This document shows positions 25,165 through 33,642 of a stretch of DNA of 64,000 bases, piece after piece. The notes under the pieces are model-generated. The model worked only from the letters and a program-made list of their open reading frames with translations, made no database searches and had not been told where the DNA came from. Origin of the DNA: Bacillus sp. OK048 (GTDB taxonomy: Bacteria; Bacillota; Bacilli; Bacillales; Cytobacillaceae); assembly GCF_900103525.1 (NCBI RefSeq), contig NZ_FNHN01000016.1:1-64000 (forward strand), in the 5' to 3' direction. A program made the translations under genes and the position numbers. How positions within the stretch are numbered: the stretch's first letter is position 1; each line of letters starts with the position of its first letter.

Positions 25165-25855
25165 GTGTCAACTAATAAATGAGATTAAACAAATCATTAG
25201 AAAAAAACAATCCCCCGCCCTTCTACATTGTGATGCGGTACAGGGGTATGGAAAGTTCCCATCTACTGCAACGAGCATTGGTGCCGATCTAATTAGTATA
25301 AGTGCTCACAAAATCCATGGTCCCAAAGGTGTTGGAGCACTATTCGTGAAAAATGGCACAAAAATGTTTTCTAGTATTCTAGGAGGCGGACAGGAAAACG
25401 GTTTGCGGTCAGGAACAGAAAACACTCCTTTTATTAGTGGTATTGGTGAGGCGGTACGAATTAAATTTTCTACTGTGCAAAAAGATTTTTTGCATATGAA
25501 AGAGCTTAGGGAATATTGTACAGAAATGATAGTAGAACAAATTCCGAAAGCTGTATTAAATTCAAATAAGCAAGGATCCCCACACATTGTAAATTTCTCA
25601 CTGCCAGGGCTTGATAATAGAAAGGTAGTAGAATTTCTTGATTCCAGGGATATATTTATATCCAGTGCAGCAGCATGTAAGTCTAAATCTCCTTATTCTC
25701 GTGGTCCATCTGTGCTCGAATCACTAGGAGTTAGTCGTTCCCTTGCAGACAGTGCACTGCGGATTAGTTTCTCCCACCTTACTACTAAAAGTGATATTGA
25801 TACCCTCCTGAAAACACTTGTTGTGTATTGTAGCCTTCAAAATGGTGTGCTTTAA
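25165..25855 (+). pseudogene. Cysteine desulfurase-like gene, 5' truncated
   Basis: The open frame from about 25165 gives the C-terminal 60% of a class V aminotransferase of the NifS/IscS type: LLHCDAVQGYGKFP, the PLP-lysine motif ISISAHKIHGPKGVGALFV, GGGQENGLRSGTENTPFISG, and an active-loop region SSAAACKSKSPYSRG with Cys. The N-terminal roughly 150 residues of the fold (substrate and PLP phosphate sites) are missing and there is no start signal in front; an internal ATG at 25346 lies after the PLP lysine. Not a working enzyme. The break lies about 120 bases past the DUF3885 relic. Confidence 0.8.
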
Positions 25856-25926
25856 AAAAGGCTCTATTCTAACTGAATGTTGATTTTACTGAAATTAATT
25901 AACCTTTTATTATTAATACTCATCCC

Positions 25927-26229
25927 TTACCGTGCTCTGTTAATAAAAGGTATCTTAATCGTTTTATTATTAAAATCAATCTTAGGAGTTAAGTCATATA
26001 ACGTTTTTTTAAATTCAATTACCCCTCCATTGGAAATGCTAATACGAGCTATATATTCATCATTATGATCAATAATTACAAATTCATCTTTGTTTTTAAA
26101 TAAAGCAAAATTGAATTGCATTATGAGTTTCCAATTGTGAACTAAATTGTATTTTTCTAGAGGGATGATTTGTTCTTCTACGATTATTTCTTCATTCAGC
26201 TTTTGTTTTTGTTTATTATCATTCCCCAC
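25927..26229 (-). CDS. Hypothetical protein, 100 aa
   Basis: A 100-residue soluble protein. The first 25 residues are charged and polar (MGNDNKQKQKLNEEIIVEEQ); the rest looks like a compact beta-rich domain (WKLIMQFNFALFKNKDEFVI, EYIARISISNGGVIEFKKTL). No family recognised and no close partner gene. The hydrophobic/hydrophilic alternation is that of a real protein. Confidence 0.55.
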   Translation of the reverse strand: MGNDNKQKQKLNEEIIVEEQIIPLEKYNLVHNWKLIMQFNFALFKNKDEFVIIDHNDEYIARISISNGGVIEFKKTLYDLTPKIDFNNKTIKIPFINRAR

Positions 26230-26331
26230 AAACGACTTCTTCTCCTCTCTTTTCTACTCATTTAGATAAACTATGATTGGTTTTGTATCCGAGTGTGGAT
26301 GTTTGTACCAAAAATAAAAAAAGAAGAAAAG

Positions 26332-26391
26332 GGGTTAGTCCCCCGGTGCGTTAAAGCTTTATTTCACCGAGGGACTGACCCTATTTTATTT
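26332..26391. terminator. Large palindrome/terminator at end of PAP2 gene
   Basis: A long stem-loop (GGTTAGTCCCCCGGTG paired with CACCGAGGGACTGACCC) with the inner core GTTAAAGCTTTA. It overlaps the PAP2 stop-codon region and follows it on the minus strand. Same family as the palindromes at 55.75 and 61.68 kb. Confidence 0.65.
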
Positions 26392-27033
26392 TTTACTATA
26401 ACGTTTTTCTTTATAATACTGGAAAAACCAAATGGCAACGGCTAACCAGAACCCGCTCGCTAAGTACCCGCCGATGATATCACTGGGATAATGAACCCCT
26501 AAATAGATGCGACTAATTCCAATAGCTAGAATCATCACAGTACTTATACAAATTAACAGGCTTCTTCCCCATTTACTTGGAATATGACGCCAGAGCAAGA
26601 AGGAAATGATCACATAAACTGTAAAAGCATTCATGGCATGGCCGCTTGGGAAACTGTACCCAGAAATATCAATCAGACGATGGAAATTGGGACGAATCCT
26701 ATGAAAAACCTGTTTCAAAATTTGGTTTAAAACGGCTGAGCCAAGAATGGCTGAAATAAGCAAAATTAATTCTAAACGATGATGCAATACCTTATAAAGA
26801 AAGATGATTACAAGGATCATTAGGACAATCACAACCGGCGTCGAACCAATAAAAGTGAAAAATCTCATCACTTTTGTTAACAATGGCGATTCGAGTCCTT
26901 GAATAGCAGCAATGATATCGTGATCAAAATCGATAATTTTATGGTCACTTATGAACAATGATGTAATGGTGAATCCGACCACGCAGACTAAACTAATGAT
27001 GAAAGCGATCAATAGATGGGTTTTTAGATTCAT
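26386..27033 (-). CDS. PAP2 family phosphatase
   Basis: A 215-residue membrane phosphatase with six helices. The three PAP2 active-site motifs are complete: KQVFHRIRPNFHR (K-x6-R-P), YSFPSGHAMN (P-S-G-H) and SRIYLGVHYPSDIIGG (S-R-x5-H-x3-D). Likely dephosphorylates undecaprenyl pyrophosphate or phosphatidylglycerol phosphate at the outer face of the membrane; UPP phosphatase activity of this class can give low-level bacitracin tolerance. The start is moved to ATG 27033 because GAGAGGAA is upstream. Confidence 0.9.
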   Translation of the reverse strand: MNLKTHLLIAFIISLVCVVGFTITSLFISDHKIIDFDHDIIAAIQGLESPLLTKVMRFFTFIGSTPVVIVLMILVIIFLYKVLHHRLELILLISAILGSAVLNQILKQVFHRIRPNFHRLIDISGYSFPSGHAMNAFTVYVIISFLLWRHIPSKWGRSLLICISTVMILAIGISRIYLGVHYPSDIIGGYLASGFWLAVAIWFFQYYKEKRYSKK

Positions 27034-27101
27034 AAAAAGGTTCCTCTCAAGCAATTTGGAAATGGGTCTGTCGACAATAGTGTGATAAGTAAATCGTATT
27101 C

Positions 27102-27905
27102 TTATTCATTCTTTGATCTAGGAAGCTCGTCTCTTTTCGTTTTTGTCAGGTAGAGGACTAAGCTTAAAATCGTTACAAGGAAGATGGCACTCGTTCCCAC
27201 CGTACCTAGGCCAAGACCGCCGTCTTTACGTGACTGTGATAAAAAGTCGCCAAGAGAGGCTCCGAGAGGACGGGTCAAGATGTAGGCAATCCAGAAGGAC
27301 AGCACGGCATTCAGCTTTAATCGATAATAAGCAAAGGTAACCACGACAATAAGAATTGCAAACATGAGAGCCGACTTCCAATAGCCCATGTTCAAACCCT
27401 CTGCAATGAGGTCCCCTGCTGCCGTACCTAATGCGAAAGTGAACAGAATCGCCAACCAGTAGAACGCCTCCCGCTTGGAGGTGTAGATAGAGTGAATGGA
27501 AAGTGTTTTTTCACTTGAGTACCAAGCCCAAAAAGCCGCCAATAATGCGAGACCGAAGATGACGGTTGTCGTCACTAGTGATACACCAAGATTGTCCACC
27601 AAATTATCAGTTACTAGAGTGCCAACGATACTAATCATGACGACTGCGAGCCAGTAAATACTTGGCACGTATTTCCGCAATCGAAACTGGAAGAAAAGTG
27701 CGATGAGCAATAGAACTGCCATAACGATCGTCGTATTTGTTAAGCCCCAGTTCAGGTTAAAATTCAGAAAGTCTGCTGCCGTTTCTCCCACAGTCGTGGC
27801 CATAATTTTAATGATCCAGAAAAAGATGGTGACCTCTGGAACTTTATTTAACATCTGCCGTCCTATAGATTGATGATTTTCGTATTTATTTCCTGAGTAT
27901 CCCAC
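27102..27905 (-). CDS. COG4705-type membrane protein with four internal repeats
   Basis: A 267-residue membrane protein with about eight helices. A G-x4-D motif recurs four times: GETAAD (residues 40-45), GTLVTD (95-100), GTAAGD (160-165) and GASLGD (215-220), each at the same place in a helix pair. KVPEVTIFFWIIKIMATTVG at the start is typical of the COG4705 family of uncharacterised membrane-anchored proteins. The four membrane aspartates suggest a fourfold pseudosymmetric channel or carrier for a cation (inference). GTG start behind AGGAGG. Confidence 0.8.
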   Translation of the reverse strand: MGYSGNKYENHQSIGRQMLNKVPEVTIFFWIIKIMATTVGETAADFLNFNLNWGLTNTTIVMAVLLLIALFFQFRLRKYVPSIYWLAVVMISIVGTLVTDNLVDNLGVSLVTTTVIFGLALLAAFWAWYSSEKTLSIHSIYTSKREAFYWLAILFTFALGTAAGDLIAEGLNMGYWKSALMFAILIVVVTFAYYRLKLNAVLSFWIAYILTRPLGASLGDFLSQSRKDGGLGLGTVGTSAIFLVTILSLVLYLTKTKRDELPRSKNE

Positions 27906-28020
27906 TAGTGTTCCTCCTGTTTTTTAAGAGTTCATGAAAATCACATTTCATCAATTCTTACGTTGCTTAAAGAGTTGAGCTTCGCTTAAAAAAGCCACCA
28001 GAACCGTCCCTACGGCTCCC

Positions 28021-28707
28021 TTACCCTTTAAACCGGTATCCTGCACCCCAAACCGTCTCAATATATTGAGGATTGGAAGGGTCCGTTTCGATCTTCTCCC
28101 GGATTTTTCGAATATGAACGGTAACGGTTGAAATGTCACCCAAGGAATCATAGCCCCATAACTTTTCAAATAACTGTTCCTTACTAAACACATGGTTGGG
28201 ATTAAGGGCAAAAAAAGTTAGGACATCAAACTCCTTTGTTGTCACAACCACCTCTTGGGTATTGACATAAACCCGTCTTGATGCCTGATCAATCCGCAAA
28301 CCACGAATCATAATACTGTCATTTTGGGGTTCCTTACCAATTAGTCGTTGATACCGAGAGAGATGTGCCTTTACCCTTGCGACTAGTTCACTAGGGCTAA
28401 AAGGCTTGACAATATAATCATCTGCCCCCAATCCCAACCCACGAATCTTATCAATGTCTTCTTTTTTGGCCGAAACCATCAGGATGGGAATATCCTTTTC
28501 GGTTCGGATTGCTTTGCAGATTTGAAAGCCATCGACCCCCGGCAGCATCAGATCGAGCAGCACCAAGTCGACTTCCTCGCTTAACGCCTTTTGTAGGCCG
28601 TCATCACCTGTTAGAGCAATCTCAACCAAAAAGCCGTCTATTTCTAAGTAATCCCTCTCAAGTTCTGCGATACTTATATCATCTTCTATGATTAAAATTC
28701 GTTTCAC
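28021..28707 (-). CDS. Response regulator, OmpR/PhoB type
   Basis: A 228-residue regulator. The receiver domain has the acidic pair Asp9/Asp10, phospho-acceptor Asp52 (LVLLDLMLPGVDG), a conserved Ser/Thr in MVSAKKED and Lys near 102 (DYIVKPFSP). The C-terminal winged helix runs from RGLRIDQASRRVYV to VWGAGYRFKG. GTG start overlaps the kinase stop by four bases (GTGA). Last gene of the five-gene operon from 32656; it probably activates that operon's promoter. Confidence 0.93.
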   Translation of the reverse strand: MKRILIIEDDISIAELERDYLEIDGFLVEIALTGDDGLQKALSEEVDLVLLDLMLPGVDGFQICKAIRTEKDIPILMVSAKKEDIDKIRGLGLGADDYIVKPFSPSELVARVKAHLSRYQRLIGKEPQNDSIMIRGLRIDQASRRVYVNTQEVVVTTKEFDVLTFFALNPNHVFSKEQLFEKLWGYDSLGDISTVTVHIRKIREKIETDPSNPQYIETVWGAGYRFKG

Positions 28708-30161
28708 TTCTCTTCACCCGCTTTATTTAACGTAAATGAAATGGTTGTCCCTTGCCCTTGCCTGCTTTCCGCCCAGATGGAGCCATGATGTTCTTCGATA
28801 ATTCGCTTCGCTATCGATAAACCGAGGCCACTTCCGCCCTTTTCCGTTCCGCGTGCCGTATCAACGCGGTAAAAGCGGTCAAAGATGATCGATAAATTTT
28901 CTTCGGTAATCCCTGGTCCATTGTCCGTCATGCTGAAAAGAACAGTAGAATCAATTGTCGCTATATGAAAGGAAAGCACTTTGTCCGGCTTATCAATATA
29001 CTTCAACGAATTGTCGACAATATTGGTAATCACCCGTTTCAAATGCTCACGGTCCCCAATGATGTGATAATCACCATTTTCTATGTTTAGTGTGATTTCG
29101 ACCCCCTTTTCCTCCAAATCAAAGCGAAGGTCCTCCACAAAATCCTGCAGGTAGTGATCAAAACGAATCTTTTCAAAATGAAATGGCAGCCGCTGCAAGT
29201 CTAATTTAGAGTATAAGAAAAGTTCATCAATCATATGATCCAATTCAATGGATTTCGAATGAATCGTTTGCATGTAACGATCAATTTTTTCAGGGCTGTT
29301 GGCGACCCCATCCCTAATTCCTTCCACATATCCTTTAATCGTCGTAATCGGAGTTTTTAAATCATGAGAAATATTGGCGATCAGTTCTTTGCGATTTTCC
29401 TCATAGGCTAGCTGCGTTTCAATCGATTCTTTTAACCTCACTCTCATTTCTTCAAACCCTTGGGCAAGCTGCCCGATTTCATCCTTGGATGTTACCGGAA
29501 TGGGCAGTGTCAGATCGCCTTCTTCCATTCGCTTAGCAGCCTTTTGTAATCCCCGAATCGGGCGGATGATACCTCTTGACACATGGTAGGTCAACAATCC
29601 ATTTGTACCAATTAAAATAATGATCAAACCAATAAATAAAATCGGAAATGAGGTCCGTACAAATTTAGCAAAACTGCTCGCATCCGTTACAAAAAATAAT
29701 GAACCTTCTGCTCCGTCAGGATAGAAAAAATCAAGCTTTTTAATTGAGATAAATTGATGATCGATCCGTTCGACTGGGTCTACTTCGCCAAAGAAGCCAA
29801 ATGGCGGCAATTCATTCATTTCTAATCCTTTTAATTTGGCGGGGACATAAATCATTTGTTTTCCTTTTCTCACCGCTAATGAAGTGCCGACCGTTTTATT
29901 TAATTGGCTGTCAATTTTCTGTAAATAGGTTTGGTCCAAAAATTCTCCTGGATTCTTCATGGTTTCCTTGTGCAGATCAATTAATAATTGATTTTTTTCC
30001 GTCATATGACCGTAGTGCTCCGGCGGCAGGTAGATGTTTCGCAATTCTTTTATATCTCCTCTAAAAAGTAAGGCTACTAACAGCGCAGATAAGCAGACAA
30101 ATATGATGGGCACAAGAATCATGGCGAGATTCGATAATAAAAGTCTTAAACGAATAGACAT
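28704..30161 (-). CDS. Sensor histidine kinase
   Basis: A 485-residue kinase. Helix 1 at residues 9-33, an extracellular domain of about 135 residues (35-168), helix 2 at 171-192, HAMP (195-248), HisKA with His266 in NISHDLKTPITTIKGY, and a HATPase domain with N-box VDNSLKYI, G1 DNGPGI and G2 GGSGLGLSIA. The extracellular region is larger than in the intramembrane-sensing BceS-type kinases, so it may detect a ligand directly. Sits between the ABC permease and the response regulator in one operon. Confidence 0.93.
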   Translation of the reverse strand: MSIRLRLLLSNLAMILVPIIFVCLSALLVALLFRGDIKELRNIYLPPEHYGHMTEKNQLLIDLHKETMKNPGEFLDQTYLQKIDSQLNKTVGTSLAVRKGKQMIYVPAKLKGLEMNELPPFGFFGEVDPVERIDHQFISIKKLDFFYPDGAEGSLFFVTDASSFAKFVRTSFPILFIGLIIILIGTNGLLTYHVSRGIIRPIRGLQKAAKRMEEGDLTLPIPVTSKDEIGQLAQGFEEMRVRLKESIETQLAYEENRKELIANISHDLKTPITTIKGYVEGIRDGVANSPEKIDRYMQTIHSKSIELDHMIDELFLYSKLDLQRLPFHFEKIRFDHYLQDFVEDLRFDLEEKGVEITLNIENGDYHIIGDREHLKRVITNIVDNSLKYIDKPDKVLSFHIATIDSTVLFSMTDNGPGITEENLSIIFDRFYRVDTARGTEKGGSGLGLSIAKRIIEEHHGSIWAESRQGQGTTISFTLNKAGEEK

Positions 30162-30180
30162 CGAAACACTACTTTCCTCA

Positions 30181-30915
30181 TTAGAATTCTTTTTGACTAA
30201 ACTTATAGTATCCTAGTGTGAAGAATAATGCACAAAATGATACAAGATAAAGACTTCTACCGAAAGTTGCGACATTCAACCCATTATTGATCCAGCGTTG
30301 ATACCAGTTACTATCGTATACCGGCAGCCACGCAGCTATAGCAGGCACAAGATAAGTCAGGACCACCATTACTAAGTATAGAAGGATTGAAAACGTTAAG
30401 GCCTTGCTGCTCGAGCCAACCCATTGGGCAAGGAAAACCAAAAGGATTCCCATGGCCATTAATGGAAACCATGATAACAAGAACGATAATAAACTTACTG
30501 CCATGCCACTAAAAGTGAAGTTTTCCAGCCAAATGGCTCCTGTAATTAATGAAGAAAGGCAGACAACGAGTAAAAGGGTCAATAAATAGATGCCCGTACA
30601 GACTATCTTGGAAGTGAACAGCTTGAACCGTGAGAGCGGCCTTACAAGCAGGAAGGATAGTGTCTTTTGCTCTTGTTCCCCCGCAAATAGATCACTGACG
30701 CATAGGGCCAATAATAATGGCAGGTAAAAGGTGACGGCTAAACTTAAGATCACAAGCGGGAAAGACTCACCATCAAAGGCAGTGAAGCCAAATTTGCTTT
30801 GCATCATTTGAATAGCAGGGCCAACAAGTAAAGGGAATAAGGCTGAGAGGCATATCAAGACAAGCGTTGATTTTTTTCGTACTAATTTGATCCACTCATT
30901 TTGTAAGTTCAGCAT
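30181..30915 (-). CDS. ABC transporter permease (ABC-2 type)
   Basis: A 244-residue membrane protein with six helices and the ABC-2 pattern: LQNEWIKLVRKKSTLVLICL at the start and the FAGEQEQKTLSFLLVRPLSR coupling segment near residues 75-95. It overlaps the ATPase gene by 20 bases. With the ATPase it should form an exporter of the lantibiotic/bacitracin-immunity or Na+/drug type. Confidence 0.85.
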   Translation of the reverse strand: MLNLQNEWIKLVRKKSTLVLICLSALFPLLVGPAIQMMQSKFGFTAFDGESFPLVILSLAVTFYLPLLLALCVSDLFAGEQEQKTLSFLLVRPLSRFKLFTSKIVCTGIYLLTLLLVVCLSSLITGAIWLENFTFSGMAVSLLSFLLSWFPLMAMGILLVFLAQWVGSSSKALTFSILLYLVMVVLTYLVPAIAAWLPVYDSNWYQRWINNGLNVATFGRSLYLVSFCALFFTLGYYKFSQKEF

Positions 30916-31648
30916 CTTGGTTCACGTCCTTCCCTTTCCGAATTTTGCTCATATAAAAGGACTCAAAGTTTTGCCCTTCTTCTAATTGATTTCTCGCCAC
31001 TTCACCAATAATTTTCCCCTTTGATAAAATCGCGATTCGATTACATAAACGCTCCACTTCATCAATCAAATGAGTGGAAAGGATGAAGGTAACACCCTCT
31101 TCTTTTGCCAACCGGCTAATCAGCTCCTGAAAATCCAGTTTCCCTTCAATATCGAGGCCATTTGTTGGCTCGTCTAGGATCACCAAAGACGGATTGGAAA
31201 GTAAGGCCGCTGCCAAATACAAGCGCTGCCTCATTCCCGTTGAAAAGGATTTCACCTTTTCATGCTTATGTGCCTCCATTCCCACCCACTGAAGCACTTC
31301 GTCGATTCTTCCTTTTTCAAGAGTTGGATAGAGTCGGGACACTAGGTGGAGATTTTCATAGGCGGTTAAAAAATCAAACGCCTCCACCCCGCTGATGAGT
31401 GTTCCTACCGATTGCATCGCTTGTTCAAACTGTTCCCTGACATGATACCCATTTATCAAAATCTCCCCCTGATCGAGGCGGCATAATGCTACGATACACT
31501 TCATTAGCGTTGTTTTCCCGGCACCGTTTGGTCCTAATAGTCCGAAAATTTCACCCTGTTCGATGGAAAAACTAATATTTTCAACACCACGGCCATTTTT
31601 ATATTGCTTCGTGACGTTTTGCACTTCAAGAACCTGCACATCGCTCAC
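30896..31648 (-). CDS. ABC transporter ATP-binding protein
   Basis: A 250-residue ATPase similar in layout to BcrA-type proteins. Walker A GPNGAGKTT (39-47), signature FSTGMRQRLYLAAAL, Walker B LVILDEPTNGLD, H-loop LSTHL. It starts behind GGAGTGAGCG-like sequence, about 108 bases after the secreted-protein gene, and overlaps the permease start. Confidence 0.92.
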   Translation of the reverse strand: MSDVQVLEVQNVTKQYKNGRGVENISFSIEQGEIFGLLGPNGAGKTTLMKCIVALCRLDQGEILINGYHVREQFEQAMQSVGTLISGVEAFDFLTAYENLHLVSRLYPTLEKGRIDEVLQWVGMEAHKHEKVKSFSTGMRQRLYLAAALLSNPSLVILDEPTNGLDIEGKLDFQELISRLAKEEGVTFILSTHLIDEVERLCNRIAILSKGKIIGEVARNQLEEGQNFESFYMSKIRKGKDVNQDAELTK

Positions 31649-31756
31649 TCCTTTTTACAGTAATTTTTATCTAAACAAGCTGCCTGCTTGTAAGTTTCAA
31701 ATTTTAGAAACAAGAGCAGAGGAAAAGCCCCCTGCCTCGTTGTTTATTTTTGCAAG

Positions 31757-32656
31757 CTAATCTTCATGTCCATCATGCTTTTCTTGTACGGTGACAACCT
31801 TTTTGCCTGTTAAATCAACGCTTGTTACTTTTGCCTGATTTAATTGATTAAATTTGTTTGAAAGCTTTAAGACAAGGTCATGGTGTGTTCCATTTACATC
31901 ATCACCGGAAACATAAATCGCTGCTTCTTGCCCGACTAAGTATTCACTCTTATCCACTACACCGTTTAGGACGACACGGGATACATTTATGTTATTTTTC
32001 AATTGCGGAAGCTGTGGTTTTAGGTCTGTAAACTGTAAGGAACCAAATTCCGCTTTTTCGCGCATGTCCTTCTGTTGGTCGATATTCTTAAGGAAGAAGG
32101 ACACAACCGCCTGCCCAACGGCAGGTATTTGATTTTTCGAAAGATCTAGTTGCAATTCTGTTTGACCATTGCCGCCATCCTTCGTGGTAATCTTGTCCTG
32201 ATAATTTTTTGTAATCGCATCAAAGATGGCCTCTACATCTTTTTGCATTTGTGGTGAGAGGTTTTCATCTTTATGTTCCTTTCGGTTAGACTCTTGCTTA
32301 TCTTCTTTTTCTTGTTTGACATAGTAGTTATCATCCTTGCTGCTTTTCACGACCGTTTGATCGGCCTTTGAAAAATAATCTACCTTTGTCGTTGTACTGC
32401 CATTTGTCACACTGACGGAGCTATTTCCGGATTCATCCTTTACATTTAAGGTGTTCAACGAATCCACCTGGTAAATCTCCTTGCCGTTATCCGTTAATGA
32501 CGCAGTGGTATGGGCAGTAAAACTCTCGACGGTGTGCGTTTTCTTCACAGCTGTTTTGAACAGGTCGTATCCAGATGTGGACGCAGATGCAGATAAAACA
32601 CCTCCTGCCATTAATAATCCACTAATGCCCGCAGCAGCCAGTACTTTCTTCTTCAT
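31757..32656 (-). CDS. Exported protein, first gene of ABC/two-component operon
   Basis: A 299-residue secreted protein of no family that I can name. It has a clear signal peptide (MKKKVLAAAGISGLLMAGGV) and an Ala-x-Ala cleavage site (SASA then ST) near residue 26; no lipobox Cys, so it would be released or wall-associated. The mature part is beta-rich, with repeated Thr/Ser-Val strands (TAHTTASLTDNGKEIYQVDS, VTNGSTTTKVDYFSKADQTV), a Lys/Glu-rich linker (EKEDKQESNRKEHKDEN) and a second half with LQFTDLKPQLPQLKNNINVS. The first half recalls LolA-like lipid-binding strands, a loose impression only. GGAGGAGG start signal. First gene before the ABC ATPase. Confidence 0.75.
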   Translation of the reverse strand: MKKKVLAAAGISGLLMAGGVLSASASTSGYDLFKTAVKKTHTVESFTAHTTASLTDNGKEIYQVDSLNTLNVKDESGNSSVSVTNGSTTTKVDYFSKADQTVVKSSKDDNYYVKQEKEDKQESNRKEHKDENLSPQMQKDVEAIFDAITKNYQDKITTKDGGNGQTELQLDLSKNQIPAVGQAVVSFFLKNIDQQKDMREKAEFGSLQFTDLKPQLPQLKNNINVSRVVLNGVVDKSEYLVGQEAAIYVSGDDVNGTHHDLVLKLSNKFNQLNQAKVTSVDLTGKKVVTVQEKHDGHED

Positions 32657-32876
32657 TGACGTTCCTCCTCCAACTAAATTGATGGTACAGAATAATCATA
32701 GATAAATACCCTTAACTGGCTATTAATGAAATATTAAAAGTTTCTTAAATCACATAAAGTGTGAAGCAGGGGCGTTTCTTGTGCTTCAACAAAAAAGTGT
32801 CAGGCACCAACCATTTTTTAAATAATTTCAAAATCAAAAAATGGGTATCTAACTAGTCCACAATAATCACAGTGCT

Positions 32877-32885
32877 CATAGACTA
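32877..32885 (+). promoter_or_regulatory. Putative SigK -10 element of cotD
   Basis: CATAGACTA matches the sigma-K -10 consensus CATAnnnTA. An AC pair sits 15-16 bases upstream as the weak -35. Transcription would start about 30 bases before the cotD ATG, in keeping with late mother-cell expression of coat genes. Inferred from consensus only. Confidence 0.5.
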
Positions 32886-32923
32886 ATGGTGACACAAGAC
32901 AAATTCACATGGAGGTTCTTTTT

Positions 32924-33277
32924 ATGACGAATAGAAATATGCGGTATGGTGGTTTTCCAGGACCTATGATGCCAGGACAATACGGTGCACCACTTGGGTG
33001 TGGAACTCCTCCTCAATACTGCCCGCCACAAGTGTTTCCTGCACAGTATGATCCACCACTTGTTTCCCCTGGACAACAATATGTCAAAACAAATTTATTT
33101 AATAAGGTAGTAACTCATGTCCATCCATCTCACACGACAACTGTCAACAAGCATATGATTAATCATCAACACTATTTCCCACATACAGAATCATGTGTTA
33201 ATGAATGCTGTGAAACACATACAATGTGCGGTGTGCCATACAATCCTTGTTGTCCATCAGGACCATTTGGATTCTAG
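32924..33277 (+). CDS. cotD: CotD family spore coat protein
   Basis: A 117-residue coat protein. The first half is rich in Pro, Gly, Gln and Tyr (GAPLGCGTPPQYCPPQVFPA), and the second carries the CotD core: YVKTNLFNKVVTHVHPSHTT, VNKHMINHQHYFPHTES, and a Cys-rich tail (NECCETHTMCG, CCPSGPFGF). CotD is an inner-coat protein made late in the mother cell. The ATG at 32924 is preferred because GGAGG lies eight bases upstream; five upstream codons are in the leader. A terminator at 33282 follows. Confidence 0.92.
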   Translation: MTNRNMRYGGFPGPMMPGQYGAPLGCGTPPQYCPPQVFPAQYDPPLVSPGQQYVKTNLFNKVVTHVHPSHTTTVNKHMINHQHYFPHTESCVNECCETHTMCGVPYNPCCPSGPFGF

Positions 33278-33281
33278 CTTT

Positions 33282-33306
33282 ACCCCCTAATTAGGGGGTT
33301 TTTTTA
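33282..33306 (+). terminator. cotD terminator
   Basis: ACCCCCTAATTAGGGGGT, fully self-complementary, followed by TTTTTTT. It begins five bases after the cotD stop codon. Confidence 0.9.
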
Positions 33307-33599
33307 TTAAGGGGTGTTTGTAAACATTGTTGTTAAAATCCAAAAGCCGATTTTAACGGGAAACAACATATTTTTGTGCTTTAAAAAAAGTTTGCAAGCT
33401 CTTTTCTTACAATGAAAGGCTTTTTTGCAACAAATCATCGTTCATTCAAGCGCTTTTCGTCTCCAAAATCGCAAAAAGAGCCAATCACCAAGAGACATTA
33501 TAATCCCTTGGTGACAGGCTCTTCCTCTTACTAGATTCTGTGAACCATCCACCTAGTTAGTGTTAGTATAGTTTTACTATTATTGGTTATTATAAACTA
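33307..33599. other. Intergenic with inverted repeats
   Basis: No gene is visible. An imperfect inverted repeat (AAGAGCC...CACCAAGA to CTTGGTG...GGCTCTT) spans about 33476-33522 and is preceded by GC-poor, GCTTTTTTGC-like stretches. It may be an old terminator or palindromic repeat. Confidence 0.4.
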
Positions 33600-33632
33600 G
33601 CTGACTTTTTATCGTGATGATAAAAAGTCAGC
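33600..33632 (-). terminator. pnp terminator
   Basis: A perfect 14-bp stem GCTGACTTTTTATC-GTGAT-GATAAAAAGTCAGC just downstream of the purine nucleoside phosphorylase stop codon on the minus strand. Confidence 0.75.
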
Positions 33633-33642
33633 AATGTTGTAT

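Noticed and set aside
28021..32656. Considered as a classic BceRS-BceAB bacitracin module
   Set aside because: The permease is 244 residues (ABC-2 type), not the 600-plus residue BceB type with a large extracellular loop, and the kinase has a large sensor domain.
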